A stretch of DNA of 64,000 nucleotides from Lolium rigidum (taxonomy: Eukaryota > Streptophyta > Magnoliopsida > Poales > Poaceae): positions 60,893,754 through 60,957,753 of the forward strand of contig NC_061508.1 of the NCBI RefSeq assembly GCF_022539505.1, in the 5' to 3' direction. A program made the translations under genes and the position numbers. Below the pieces are notes generated by a model that saw nothing but the letters and a program-made list of their open reading frames with translations, had not been told where the DNA came from and did not search any database. This document shows, piece after piece, positions 1-9,875 of the stretch. Position 1 is the first letter of the stretch, and every line of letters begins with the position of its first letter.

Positions 1-65
1 TACATTTCTTTTGAGGATCAAAAGACAGAAATACCTCTCCGAAACTTCTCAAGTAGAAAAAGGCA

Positions 66-290
66 TCACTGGTAGAAAAACGGCCATTGGTCGCGGTTCG
101 CAACTGCCATTAGTCGCGGTTGCGCAACCGCGACCAATTATGCGCGACTAAAGGCCCCCCTTTAGTCGCGGTTCCTTACGAACCGCGACTAAAGGCCCGT
201 CCACGTGGGCGGCGAGGCAGCGCCGGGGCGGAGGACCTTTAGTCGCGGTTCTTCTGGCCAACCGCGACTAAAGGCCTCCGCAGGTTTAGG
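66..290. repeat. CACTA subterminal repeats (AGTCGCGGTT)
   Basis: Several direct and inverted copies of TTTAGTCGCGGTT / AACCGCGACTAAA occur within 220 bases of the terminus. In En/Spm-type elements, short subterminal repeats of this kind bind the element's own DNA-binding protein. The same motif appears at 61116-61350. Confidence 0.85.
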
Positions 291-539
291 GTTTAGCCCC
301 CCCCCAAACCTGGTTTCTTTTTAATTTGTATTGTTTTATTTCTTTTGGGTTTTAATTTTGAAGGAGTTTCACATATTCTACGGTACTACATATATACATG
401 CATATGAATGTACAATTTCAAACAAATTTGAAATTAGAACCAAAAAGAATTCAAGAGGAATATAGAATATATATTCAATATCGGATGACCATATACAATT
501 TTGAACAAGTTTCCATACATAATTTAGTGCATATGAAGT

Positions 540-1306
540 TCTACGTCCTCTACATAGTGTTCTCCTCTAGGATCGATGACTTCCCTCGCGAACCATCCAG
601 CTAGTTCCTCTTGAAGTGGTCGGAAGCGAGCTTCGGACTAAGCGTCTTCCGGAGGTTATTCCTCTTGATGTTGATCTCGGACGACTGGTCCCGCTCATTG
701 GTGTATCTCCGGATCCTCTCACAAACATAGTATCCACATAGATTGGTCCCCGGTGGCTGAATATCCCCGAGTCCCGAGCACTCGCCCTTCTAAATTGTAG
801 CTCTTTTTTGAATTCACCGACCTTTTCATCTACGAACCGTCTCCAAACCCGACGAGGCAAAGAAAATTAAATGAACAAGAGAGTTATTAATTAGTTACTT
901 GATATTAGGAAATGATGAACGAAATAGGCCGATCGATATAGAGCGCAAATGAATGAAAACAATTACTTTTGCATCATTTTTCTCATGTCGGCCCAAAGCG
1001 CCGCATCCATATTCGAGAGAGTCGTGGACGAGAGCTGTGGAGGTGTGAAATTGAATAACCATCGGAATCCAGTGGAACCTGCGGACACGATACATGCACG
1101 ATCATGCATAACTCATCGATTAGCCACATACCATGCATGGAGTAAACAAAAGAGAATGTGCTCAAGACAGAAACACTCACCCAAAATGGTAAGGAAATAG
1201 AATATCACTTTTGAGTTCCTGTTTTCTAAGAAACCGCCACAGGTCTTCCTCCACGTCGGCGGGGTGGTGTTCTAACACATATGAATTAACGATGTGTGGG
1301 TCAATG
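540..1306 (-). pseudogene. CACTA second ORF, Ulp1-like (C48) cysteine peptidase remnant
   Basis: Read on the minus strand, the 1306-1181 segment encodes IDPHIVNSYVLEHHPADVEE and ends in PYHFG. A 102-bp intron follows (1180-1079, GTGAGT donor, CCGCAG acceptor) and joins in frame to FHWIPMVIQ, which carries the His expected for a C48 peptidase. A later segment (about 870-540) contains WRRFVDEKVGEFKKELQF and, in another frame, GTNLCGYYVCE with the catalytic Cys context, then RRYTNERDQSSEINIKRNN. A frameshift near 770 separates these two parts and an in-frame stop follows KRN near 605. Such Ulp1-like ORFs are usual in plant CACTA elements, downstream of the TNP2 transposase. This copy is broken, and its N-terminal part is lost to the LTR insertion and gap. 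Confidence 0.75.
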
Positions 1307-1340
1307 TGTTGGAGATATGCCCAAGAGGCAATAATAAAGT
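1307..1340 (+). mobile_element. Start of an Angela/WIS (BARE-1 group) copia LTR, cut by gap
   Basis: TGTTGGAGATATGCCCAAGA at 1307 matches the well-known start of Angela/WIS/BARE-1 LTRs in Triticeae. It interrupts the Ulp1-like reading frame exactly at this base, with CAATG (1302-1306) as the likely target duplication. Only 34 bases are visible before the gap, so the call rests on recognising the motif. The gap probably hides most of a retrotransposon. Confidence 0.6.
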
Positions 1341-1440
1341 NNNNNNNNNNNNNNNNNNNNNNNNNNNNNNNNNNNNNNNNNNNNNNNNNNNNNNNNNNNN
1401 NNNNNNNNNNNNNNNNNNNNNNNNNNNNNNNNNNNNNNNN
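1341..1440. other. Assembly gap (100 N)
   Basis: Exactly 100 N, a conventional placeholder, so the true size is unknown. An LTR start lies on the left and unrelated telomere-like sequence on the right. Confidence 1.
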
Positions 1441-2545
1441 GGCCTGCTCGATGCACAATTAAGTGTCGTTGGCCTATACATAGGGTTTAATTAGGGTTTA
1501 GGGTTAGCTAGGGTTTAGGGTTAGGGTTAGGGTTAGGGTCTAGGCCGGGTTTAGGGTTTAGTGTTTAGGGTGTTTAGGTTTAGGGATTAGGGATTATATA
1601 TTTACGGTTTTAGGGTTGTTTAAGGTTTAGGGATCATCGATCGAGTGCGCACACACATTATTAGAGGCACCGGCGCCTTTACGCATAAATTGCATGCATA
1701 TATATGTGTGTTTTTTGGCCACCAACGATATATAGATGATCGAGAGAGAGAGATTGAAATCCCCAAGAATATGTTCAAATATACATTAAAACATATGCAC
1801 GAATGCATGGTAGGACATGCATGCACACTAATTATATATATATATTATGAGGCAACTTAATCAAATGTGTTTTCATTCGAGAGAACTTGTCAAAATTAGA
1901 GTTAATTAATTTATCACGATAATTATATAATTAATTAATGAATCTCGTGGGATATGTTATACAACATGATCGATATAGGCCATGTATATATTAATTGGTG
2001 TTAATCTAAGGTTTGCTAGCTAGCCGCTATATATAGAGCATGTTTTTATTAGATCGGGTTATAGCTAGTATACTTTAGGGTTATGTGTTTTCATTAAGTA
2101 GGGTTGATTAGCTATGGTTAGTTACATATATATGGTTTAGGGTTAATGCATGGCACATTTAATTTAATTAGAGGACCGCGAGGCACCCCCGGCCTCGCTT
2201 GATGCACAATTAAGTGTCGTTGGCCTATATATAGGGTTTAATTAGGGTTTAGGGTTAGGGTTAGGGTTTAGGGTATAGGGTTTAGTGTTTAGGGTGTTTA
2301 GGGTTTAGGGATTAGGGATTAGGGTTTCATGGTTGTATAAGGTTTAGGGATCATCGATCGAGTGCGCACACACATTATTAGAGGCACCCGCGCCTTTGCG
2401 CATAAAGTGCATGCGTATAGTTTAGGGTTATTTGTTTTAATTAAGTAGGGTTTGATCAGCTAGGGTTAGTTACATATATATGGTTTAGGGTTAATGCATG
2501 GCACATTACATATAGTTTAAATCTCAAGAATGTTTATACATGATA
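1441..2545. repeat. Degenerate telomere-like (TTTAGGG) DNA with an internal duplication
   Basis: Runs of TTTAGGG, TTAGGG and GTTTAGGG variants occur at about 1487-1640 and 2235-2345, in AT-rich DNA. A block starting GATGCACAATTAAGTGTCGT is present twice (1449 and 2200), each followed by the telomere-like run and then by TTATTAGAGGCACC. A second block (GGTTAGTTACATATATATGG) is also present twice, near 2117 and 2464. No gene is visible. The array is imperfect and short, so it is interstitial repeat sequence rather than a chromosome end. Confidence 0.75.
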
Positions 2546-3157
2546 GGCCATACGTGCAAAGGAATTTTTTTCCCTGTGAACTTGTCAAAATTCAAGTTTA
2601 TCAGTGCCAATGGAAACTAGTCCAAAAAATTACATAGAGGACCAAAAGTACTAGACAATAACTAATAGAACCTGCAACTTTATAAAAAGGACCCCAAAAC
2701 ATATAGAAGAAAATCAATCGAGTCCTTCTCGACCGCACATCAGATCTCTGCTCCGCATCCTTTCCAAGCAACTCCGTCGCCGGGGACGCACCACTTGGGA
2801 CGGTGTCGCCGGTAGTCGCCAGGACGAAGGAGAAGAAGGGCCTCAAGCAACGGCATATTGGCTTGAGAAGGGCCGCTGAAAGGCCAAGATGTGCACGGGC
2901 AAGACGGATGACGCCGTCGTATGCTCCGAGCTTGTGAACTTTAGCAGCTTGACTTCCCCATTGGCCAGATCTGAAGCACTGACCAAAGCAAGCCTCACCG
3001 TTAGCTCCATCATATCGATGGCACCAGATCGGGGTTTGGCCGGCAAGATCCGCCAGATTCACCACAGGCCAGATCTGAAGCCGATGACGAGATCCCCGAC
3101 TCCATTGCGCCATTCTGCTCATGGGAAACACTGGATCTAAGCTTACAACAACACTAA
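2546..3157. other. No recognisable gene
   Basis: A minus-strand frame of 176 codons is open from 3131 to 2601, but it shows no domain I recognise, has skewed composition and lacks plausible gene signals. I regard it as chance or as old repeat DNA. Confidence 0.5.
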
Positions 3158-3284
3158 CTCCCTCGGATCCAAATTAGCTGACTCAACTTTGCTTATCTAA
3201 ATATGGATGTATCCACACATGTTTTTACTCTAGATACATACACGTCTAAGGAAAGTTGAATCAATTAATTTAGTTCGGAGGGTG
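3158..3284. mobile_element. Stowaway (Mariner-type) MITE
   Basis: It begins CTCCCTCGGATCCAAATTAG and ends with the inverse CTAAATTAATTG...CGGAGGG pattern (AATTTAGTTCGGAGGG at 3267-3282). The ends are those of Stowaway elements (CTCCCTCCGTxCC). The length of about 127 bp is normal. The flanking TA is only approximate. Confidence 0.8.
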
Positions 3285-3795
3285 TACAATATACAGAGAG
3301 AAGTCGGCCTCGTCTCCGCCGGCGAGGCCGCCGGAGAGAAGGGGGAGAGGAGCCGGGGGAGTGGGAAAGACTCGAGGGAGAAAGAGAAGAGGAAGAAATG
3401 AGAGCTCCCTGGGGAAGAACATTATTTTTGTCGTTCTGCTCGTAGCTTGAAACTGAAAATTTCGGCCGCGCGCCAAATCATCCCGCCGCATCCATTCGAA
3501 AATCCCGTGACCAGTTTTACCCTTTTAACCCCGGTCCGGAAGCTACAACCCACCGACCATGGAGGGCTCATTCGGTAACAATGAAATATCTTGCCTAGAT
3601 CCCGAACCCTCCCCACGTGCCCACACCCACCCACCAACCATTCGCCCCATTAGCTCAAAAATACTCTCACACGCCAAAGCTCGACTCTCTACAGCACTAG
3701 ATCTGCTCGCCGCCGGCATACTCCTCCACAGCGTAGCCTTGATCGTGTTGGCTGTCCACCCACCCGATCCGCTCCCCGCCGCCCTCGTCACCGAC

Positions 3796-3891
3796 GGATC
3801 CGCTTCACCGCCGACCTCGCCACCGACGGATCCGCTTCACCGCCGACTTCGCCACCGACGGATCCGCTTCACCGCCGACCTCGCCACCGAC
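3796..3891 (+). repeat. 32-bp minisatellite, three copies
   Basis: GGATCCGCTTCACCGCCGAC plus 12 more bases repeats at 3796, 3828 and 3860. The 32-bp unit is not a multiple of three, so each copy shifts the reading frame. That argues against this stretch being a conserved protein-coding exon. Confidence 0.9.
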
Positions 3892-5149
3892 TACCTCGGC
3901 GCAGCGGCCGTATCAACTTCACCGAATCCCTTGCCAGCCCAACCAGATCTGCTTCACTAACGCCCGCTTCTACCGAAACAGGGTCGATTCATCGTCTCCC
4001 GCGTTCGCCGCCGCCGGAATGCAAGTTGCCGCCCCCGTCCACCCCGCCGCAGCTTGGTTAGTACGCTGGCCCGTTAGATCGCGGTGTTTCTTTAGCCATG
4101 TTTTGTGTAGTTATTTGCGGATCTCATATGCCGTTAACTTTCTTGATGTGTTGCTTCGCATGAAGTTTGTTTAAATATTGTACAAGTACAAAAGCATTAT
4201 CCGGTCGCTACCATCCCGTTCATTCTACCGACACCTGTGTGCATCCACATATTTATAGCCTTATACCCATTCATTTGCTGCCAACTGTTTTTGTACTCGC
4301 ATGCTATTGTCGCACTCGCTTTTATAGTCATGCTATGGGCATTTCCAATCTGCTTGTTCTTATACCACGTCATTAGCTCACCGCTAGCTGCTAGCTGTTT
4401 TCTCGTGTCTGCTATTCTCACACTGCTTTTATAATCATGCTATGTGCATTTCCAATCTGCTTTCTATTATACCTCGTCTTTAGCTTATATAGTTATTGCT
4501 GCGTGCATGTCTGGTCTTTGTATTATCATAGACTCACTTGTCAATGTTATTTTTCCTAGGGATTGATCATGCGAACCACTTATTAGAACATCCAACATTA
4601 ACAGCGGGGACGCTAGGGAAGGTTGAAATCTGAGTTCTTGGTTGGTAATTTTGGCGCTTTACTTCCGTTATTATCTATAACCTATATGCATTGTTCCTTA
4701 TGCAAGAGATTAACACTTGGAACCCTGCCATAGCAATGCCATTCATGCTTTACTATGTTTCTGCCTATTTGATATGCTTGTCTTGGAGAAACCGCGAAGG
4801 TGATTTGAACTCGACATTTGGTCATTCTTAATGCCAGTTTACTTTATGTGGAAAACCTTGGCATTACCCTACTCTAAATCCGAATGTCCGAAATTCGTAT
4901 CTCATGCAAAGCAACATCTAGTTGGTTTTAATCTGATATCTGGTAAATATTGGCTTATTCATTTGGCAGCTCAAGTTTTTTGTTATTTGAAACCAGCTGA
5001 CTTGGTCTTAAATGTGATATCTAAACACGGATTAAGGACAATGGAGCAGGAGGATTAGCATTTCACTTGATGGCTGAACCTAAAATGACAGGCATGTTGA
5101 CCACGACTAGTGCACGCAAGAGAAGGACCTGCAACGAGCCGATATGTGC

Positions 5150-5545
5150 TTAGTACATGCATCTTATCTTATCTTGTGCTTATTTCTACTACATGCTCGT
5201 TATCCGATCTCTACATTGCATAATACATGTTTGAATAGTTAATTGTTGTAACTATGTTTGCAATATTACCGTAATGCAGTTTTAATGAAGCAGTCATCAT
5301 TAGAAGATAGTCGCCAAAAAAGGATCTGTAGCGACCCTGTGCAACATTATGATGTAAGTTTGTGCTTAGTACAACTTCCATACATTGTCTTATTTATGCA
5401 ACTTGTTATTATCTTATATCTACATTGCATAATAAATGTTTGCATAGTTCATCGTTTAACTCTTTTTGCATTATTATCAGAATGCAGTTTTGATGAAGCA
5501 ATCTTCATTAGAAGTGAGGCCCACAAAAACTTCTGATATTTCTTC
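5150..5545 (+). repeat. Tandem duplication of about 200 bp including an exon
   Basis: The block from TGTGCTTAGTACA through ATTGCATAATA and the exon start AATGCAGTTTTRATGAAGCA is present twice (about 5150-5350 and 5357-5545) with moderate divergence. Both copies keep the acceptor site. Confidence 0.75.
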
Positions 5546-5893
5546 TGATGCATCTTCTCATAGCCGTCAACCTAGACCATTGCTTTGATCAAACAGTAAA
5601 TATCTCAAGGCTGTACTTTATAAAAGACATGGTATTGCTCGCTTTAAGATTCGTAGCTGATATGTTGACAAAGAGTACACAAGATTCAATCAAGGCGATT
5701 GCCAAATGTCAACGTGTTATTGATGATGCTAATAGAAGTCCTCAATGATTCTATGTAATTTTTTTATTTGGGCACATGAATTGCCTTGTAATTTTCCTAC
5801 TTGTTTTATTTGTGTATGTAATTGTGTGTATCATTGATATCAGATTTTAGGCTCATGAAATTTAATGCATGTTGACTAGTCAAACAAGTAGGG

Positions 5894-7128
5894 CACTACA
5901 ACAGATTGGGCCGGCCCACTTACAGGTAGTGTGGGACCCACTTTCATTTTGGGCCGGCCCACTTCTTTAGTAGGCCGGCCCGGTTACACGATAGTGGGAT
6001 CCACATGCTTATTGGGCCGGCCCACTATCTTGTTGGGCCAGCCCATTTGGTATATGGTGGTCCCACATGGTAAATGGGCCGCCCTTTAACAGAAGGTGGG
6101 ACCCACATGTGCTTTTGGCCCGCCCACTATCTTGTTGGGCCGGCCCACTTGCTATATGGTGGACCCCACATACTAAATGGGCCGGCCCTTTAACAGAAGG
6201 TGGGACCCACATGGGTTTTTGGCCCGGCCCACTATCTTGTTGGGCCGGCCCACTTGCTATATGGTGGACCCCACATACTAAATGGGCCGGCCTTTTAACA
6301 GGAAGGTGGGACCCACCTGTGCTTTTGGTCCGGCCCACTATCTTGTTGGGCCGGCCCACTTGCTATATGGTGGACCCCACACACCAAATGGGCCGGCCCT
6401 TTAACGGGAAAGTGGGGCCCACCTGTGTTTTTGGCCCGGCCCACTATCTTGTTGGGCCGGCCCACTTGCTATATGGTGGACCCCACATACTAAATGGGCC
6501 GACCCTTTAACTCGGAAAGTGGGACCCACTCGTGTTTTTGGGCCGGCCCACTTGCTATACTGTGGACCCCACACACTAAATGGGCCGGCCCTTTAACGGA
6601 AAGTGGGACCCACTCGTGTTTCGGCCCGACCCACTTGCTTCTTGGGCCGGCCCGAGTAGGCTGTAAGGTGGACCCCACATGTTAAATGGGCCGGCCCATT
6701 TAAGTTTTGACCAGATCAACCTTAGAGGTTAGGCCCGGCCCACGTAACTAATGGACCAGCCCGAGCTATATAGTTGACCGGTCAAACTATGTCGGCTGGC
6801 CCGGCCCGCTTAAGACGTGGCGAGGCCTCGTGTGGGCCTACCATCTACCACGGGGTTTCAGCAGGTTAACGCGGTTAACGGCGTACGCCACGTGTCGGTT
6901 TGCATGACGTCGGCGAGTCAACGGGCTCCCGGAAACACTTGCGCAACGGTCCGATTTTCCGTGGCGGAAGGGCGCCCAAGCGCGACGGACCGAAAAAACG
7001 TCGTTGGACTTTGCCTGACGCAGTTTCCACAACAGAACCCATATCGTCGGGTTAGGCCCATGGGCGACGAAAAATACCCCTTAGCGGACGATTTTGAGAC
7101 GTTGTCTATCAGAACTTTTCTTGTAGTG
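5894..7128. mobile_element. Non-autonomous CACTA-like element
   Basis: The left end reads CACTACAACAGATTGGGCC. The right end, read on the minus strand, is CACTACAAGAAAAGTTCTG. Only the first 8 bases of the ends agree and the 3-bp flanks (GGG and CAA) do not match, so pairing these two ends is likely but not proven. No transposase is present; the body is a GC-rich tandem array and a GC-rich right flank. A different pairing of termini with other CACTA ends in the region is possible. Confidence 0.55.
5908..6700. repeat. About 105-bp tandem array with GGGCCGGCCC palindromes
   Basis: The motif TTGGGCCGGCCCACTTGCTA recurs at 6135, 6240, 6346 and 6452, with related copies near 6537 and 6642. The spacing is 105-106 bp, apart from one unit of about 85 bp. 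Each unit carries GGGCCGGCCC, ATGGTGGACCCCACA and GGTGGGACCCAC blocks. Confidence 0.9.
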
Positions 7129-7812
7129 CAAGTCGACCCAGCCGCCCACGTGGCGCTCGCACGGCTCGTGAGAATGGAATTTCTGGGCCAATTACTATCT
7201 GACACATGTCGATGTGCAGATAGCCCATTATGACGTACAGACTGCAGCCCAAAAAATGTATCCCACAATGTATATAACCAACTATGATCAGGCGGAGACG
7301 GCCCAACCATGACTAGGCCACCTTATGGTGCGGCCCATAGAAAACTCTTCCAGACCATTGACTGGTAGATATTGGACTGGTTATACGCAAGCCCAACAGT
7401 GACAGTTCAGAAAATAAAGGAGGCCTACTGAGCCCATCTGACCAATAATGGTAAAGCCGAACAGTATAGCAACTTGTTACTTGGCCGGTTGTACGCGCAG
7501 CCCAAAAATAAAACCACAAAGTTGAGGGCTATTGGCCCACTAAAGCGCGGCTCAACGCCGGGCCCACTGAAGGGCGACACACCGCCGACAACAATAACGC
7601 AAATATTACATGATTAATAAAATTGGTACATGTATAAAAAATAAATCATCTAGACAGCTACAATTTCGCACTCTCAAAATGACACAAATGAACCATCGCA
7701 CGAGGAGCGGAAGGCAATTACAAGTGCAACGTTCGCCATCAGAAGCAGGAGCGCATAAAAGAAGCGGTCCGCATCGCAACATTCCCATGTTAGAGATTGG
7801 TTGTTTGAAAGG
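7129..7812. other. GGCCCA-rich sequence without a gene
   Basis: Scattered AGGCCCA / GCCCAAC motifs resemble CACTA subterminal DNA up to about 7590, followed by AT-rich sequence downstream of the minus-strand gene. Nothing coding is evident. Confidence 0.5.
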
Positions 7813-9875
7813 CTACCTTTGCTGATCGAACAATCTGGTCACAGCCTGCAACTTTTGCTCCAACTCACAATGTTTCTCTTCACTTTCCTCAATCTGGCTG
7901 GTCAGTTTCTCCATTTCATGCCGCTGGTTGTTGAGAACGTTCCGCAGGTCTGTGCTCCCCGTCTTCTCTTTGTCAAGTTGTGCAGATAGAGTGCTCATAC
8001 AGGATGTATATAGCTTATGCTCGACCCCCACATTCTGAAGAAACATAGGTTTCTTAGTTCTCTTAGCAAGGACCTCGTATATAACCTGGGCCTCGGTCTT
8101 CCTTTCTCCATCTTCATTAGGTACAGAGAGCTCTGTATGCATCGCCTCCTATTTGCAATGAATATGCATGCCTATCAGATGCAACAAAAAATAAGCAAAC
8201 ATACTTTCCATGCTGACTTACAAGTGCATCTTCTACTGCAGGGGATAATGCATTCACCTTGCTGCAGTGTGTCTCCCTGAACAGATCCAGAGGAGTTGGT
8301 TCTTTATCATCGTATTCAGGTCCCTGGAAAGAAACACATACATGCAACCAACTTATATGTTCAATGGGTCTCCGTGAAGAGAGACTTTACATGATTGATA
8401 TCTAATTTCTGCAGAGCAGTTTGATGCAAAACATATAATTAATTAGGCAACCCATGTTGTGCAGAAAGGATCGGCTACTACCGAAACATGAATTTAGCAT
8501 TCAAACAGCTACTAACAAAACAGTAATTTAGCTTAATGTGCTTGCAGCTTTCGATCACGGAATTAATTCATTCCCCAATATGTAAGAGTTGGCGGCATGA
8601 ATTTTGATACAAGGCATTGGATACACTAGGTGATATTGTGAGATACAAACGAATGTTACAAAAACAGAAACAGGCAACACATGGATCGAGCATAGAATAA
8701 ACTGAATAACTCCAGACAACAAGCATCCATTGCACTATTCTGTTGAGCTAGGGACAGGTCTTGACTTACCAGATTTTCCAAGTGTGATAAGTAGCTGCGT
8801 GACCCAGTTGTTTGCTGGAACTGAACCATTGAACGGTTCATGGTGTTAATTTGACAGATCTTCTGCATGAATAGTGGAATTAGAAATATGTGCATACTCA
8901 TATACAACACATCAAATCTGATTTCATGGAAAACTAACCATGCTCTTCGGCTCCGTCCAATATGTCACAAGTCTGGTACACTCAGCGTTAGTCATTGATG
9001 TGACAGGGCTTTCTTTCGGAACATCATTGAGAGCATGGATATCAAAGTACGCTTTCTTCAAGAGGTGTCACTGTTGGCGAACTCCTTTCTGCAGATGCTT
9101 TTTACAAGAAGCTTTTACTGGTGAAACTTCAGTGTCCATATCAAATTTTTCCTAGTGACATGAAAGAACATAAATAAGAATCACAATCTCTAAAAATTAA
9201 AGGCTTGACTAACAACGCGGAAAAGAATGCAGTATGTACTAACAACAAATTTTCCAATAATGTCACAGAGGAGCCCAGTGTCTTCCCTGTAGTCCTTCCA
9301 ATACGTGCGCACAAGCACGTGGTTCCTGATTGCAATATTGCATTCAGTTGCAAATTTGGCAGCAATGAAAGCTGACTCTAGCCTTGTCCTCCCTCTTGGA
9401 ATGACGATTGGCAGTTTGCCACCCCGCGATCGGGGTAACCTATTGAGTACTTTTCCTTTGTTAGCAGGATGGAAGAGATCTTGTTCTGTAGCATCAATAT
9501 ATGAAAAATATAAACAAATAGAGGAGGCAAGAAGCATGTGGTCATCGTGCAACAAGAGCTAACCTAAATGAATGTTAGCACTTTACAGTACAACATTCTA
9601 AGTGCAGTAAGCACCATGTGCTACAACTTACCTTCAGTAAGTGGACGATTATGACGACATGATATGTTTGGCTCAGGGCTAGGTTTTGTTACATGAAACT
9701 TCTTTGCAGGCGTAGCTCTTCTAGGTGCTTCATCTACATCATCGAGTGATTCCCGCAAAATTCTGTAGCTTGACCAGTTAGGTCTAGAAGTTCGGAGGTC
9801 TGGCAATGATTTTTCTGTGCCCGGGAAGTTTATGGCTCCATCCAGAGGCCCCTAGTTAAGCCTCTTAGTTTTACC
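7813..9875 (-). pseudogene. En/Spm-type plant transposase (Transposase_24 family), decayed
   Basis: Six exons can be followed on the minus strand with good splice sites and matching phases: 9875-9632, 9485-9244, 9151-8939, 8862-8770, 8333-8222 and 8148-7813 (stop TAG). Recognisable family blocks are KLPIVIPRGRTRLESAFIAA and RTYWKDYREDTGLLCDIIGK (exon 2), EKFDMD and SPVTSMTNAECTRLVTYW (exon 3), NRSMVQFQQTTGSRSY (exon 4), PTPLDLFRETHCSK (exon 5), and EAQVIYEVLAKRTKKPMFLQ followed by a coiled-coil tail (exon 6). This is the layout of PF03004, the Ptta/En/Spm accessory transposase, presumed to bind element ends. Two in-frame stops break it: TAG at 9854-9852 in exon 1 and TGA at 9070-9068 in exon 3. 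An N-terminal exon upstream of 9875 was not identified. Confidence 0.75.

Larger units (their letters stand above)
66..1306 (-). mobile_element. CACTA (En/Spm) DNA transposon, 3' terminal part
   Basis: The terminus reads CACTGGTAGAAAAACGGCC at 66, and the same family terminus recurs at 61116. Inside it lie subterminal repeats and then, on the minus strand, the remains of the second CACTA ORF (Ulp1-like). The minus-strand ORF runs toward position 66, so this is the 3' end of the element. The body is cut at 1307 by the start of an Angela-type LTR and then by an assembly gap. Its 5' half and its target-site duplication are not visible. The family assignment is firm; the right limit is only where the recognisable sequence stops. 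Confidence 0.8.
3540..5748 (+). pseudogene. Unrecognised spliced-gene-like locus
   Basis: A GC-rich leader (about 3540-4055) is followed by AT-rich sequence containing several exon-like blocks with reasonable splice borders. Examples are GCAGCTTG/GTTAGT near 4052, TTTCCTAG/GGATTG near 4560, AATGCAG/TTTTAATG near 5278 ending in TATGAT/GTAAGT at about 5354, and AATGCAG/TTTTGATG near 5485. The last block ends in a short frame reading MVLLALRFVADMLTKS and DDANRSPQ before a stop near 5746. Two consecutive exons encode the same start, VLMKQSSLE. I do not recognise the product. It could be a decayed gene, a non-coding RNA locus or captured sequence in an unseen transposon. No continuous reading frame joins the blocks. 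Confidence 0.3.

Noticed and set aside
1487..2345. Chromosome end (true telomere)
   Set aside because: Repeats are short, degenerate, interrupted and flanked by transposons on both sides.
2601..3131. 176-codon minus-strand open frame
   Set aside because: No domain, no gene signals, odd composition; likely chance or old repeat sequence.
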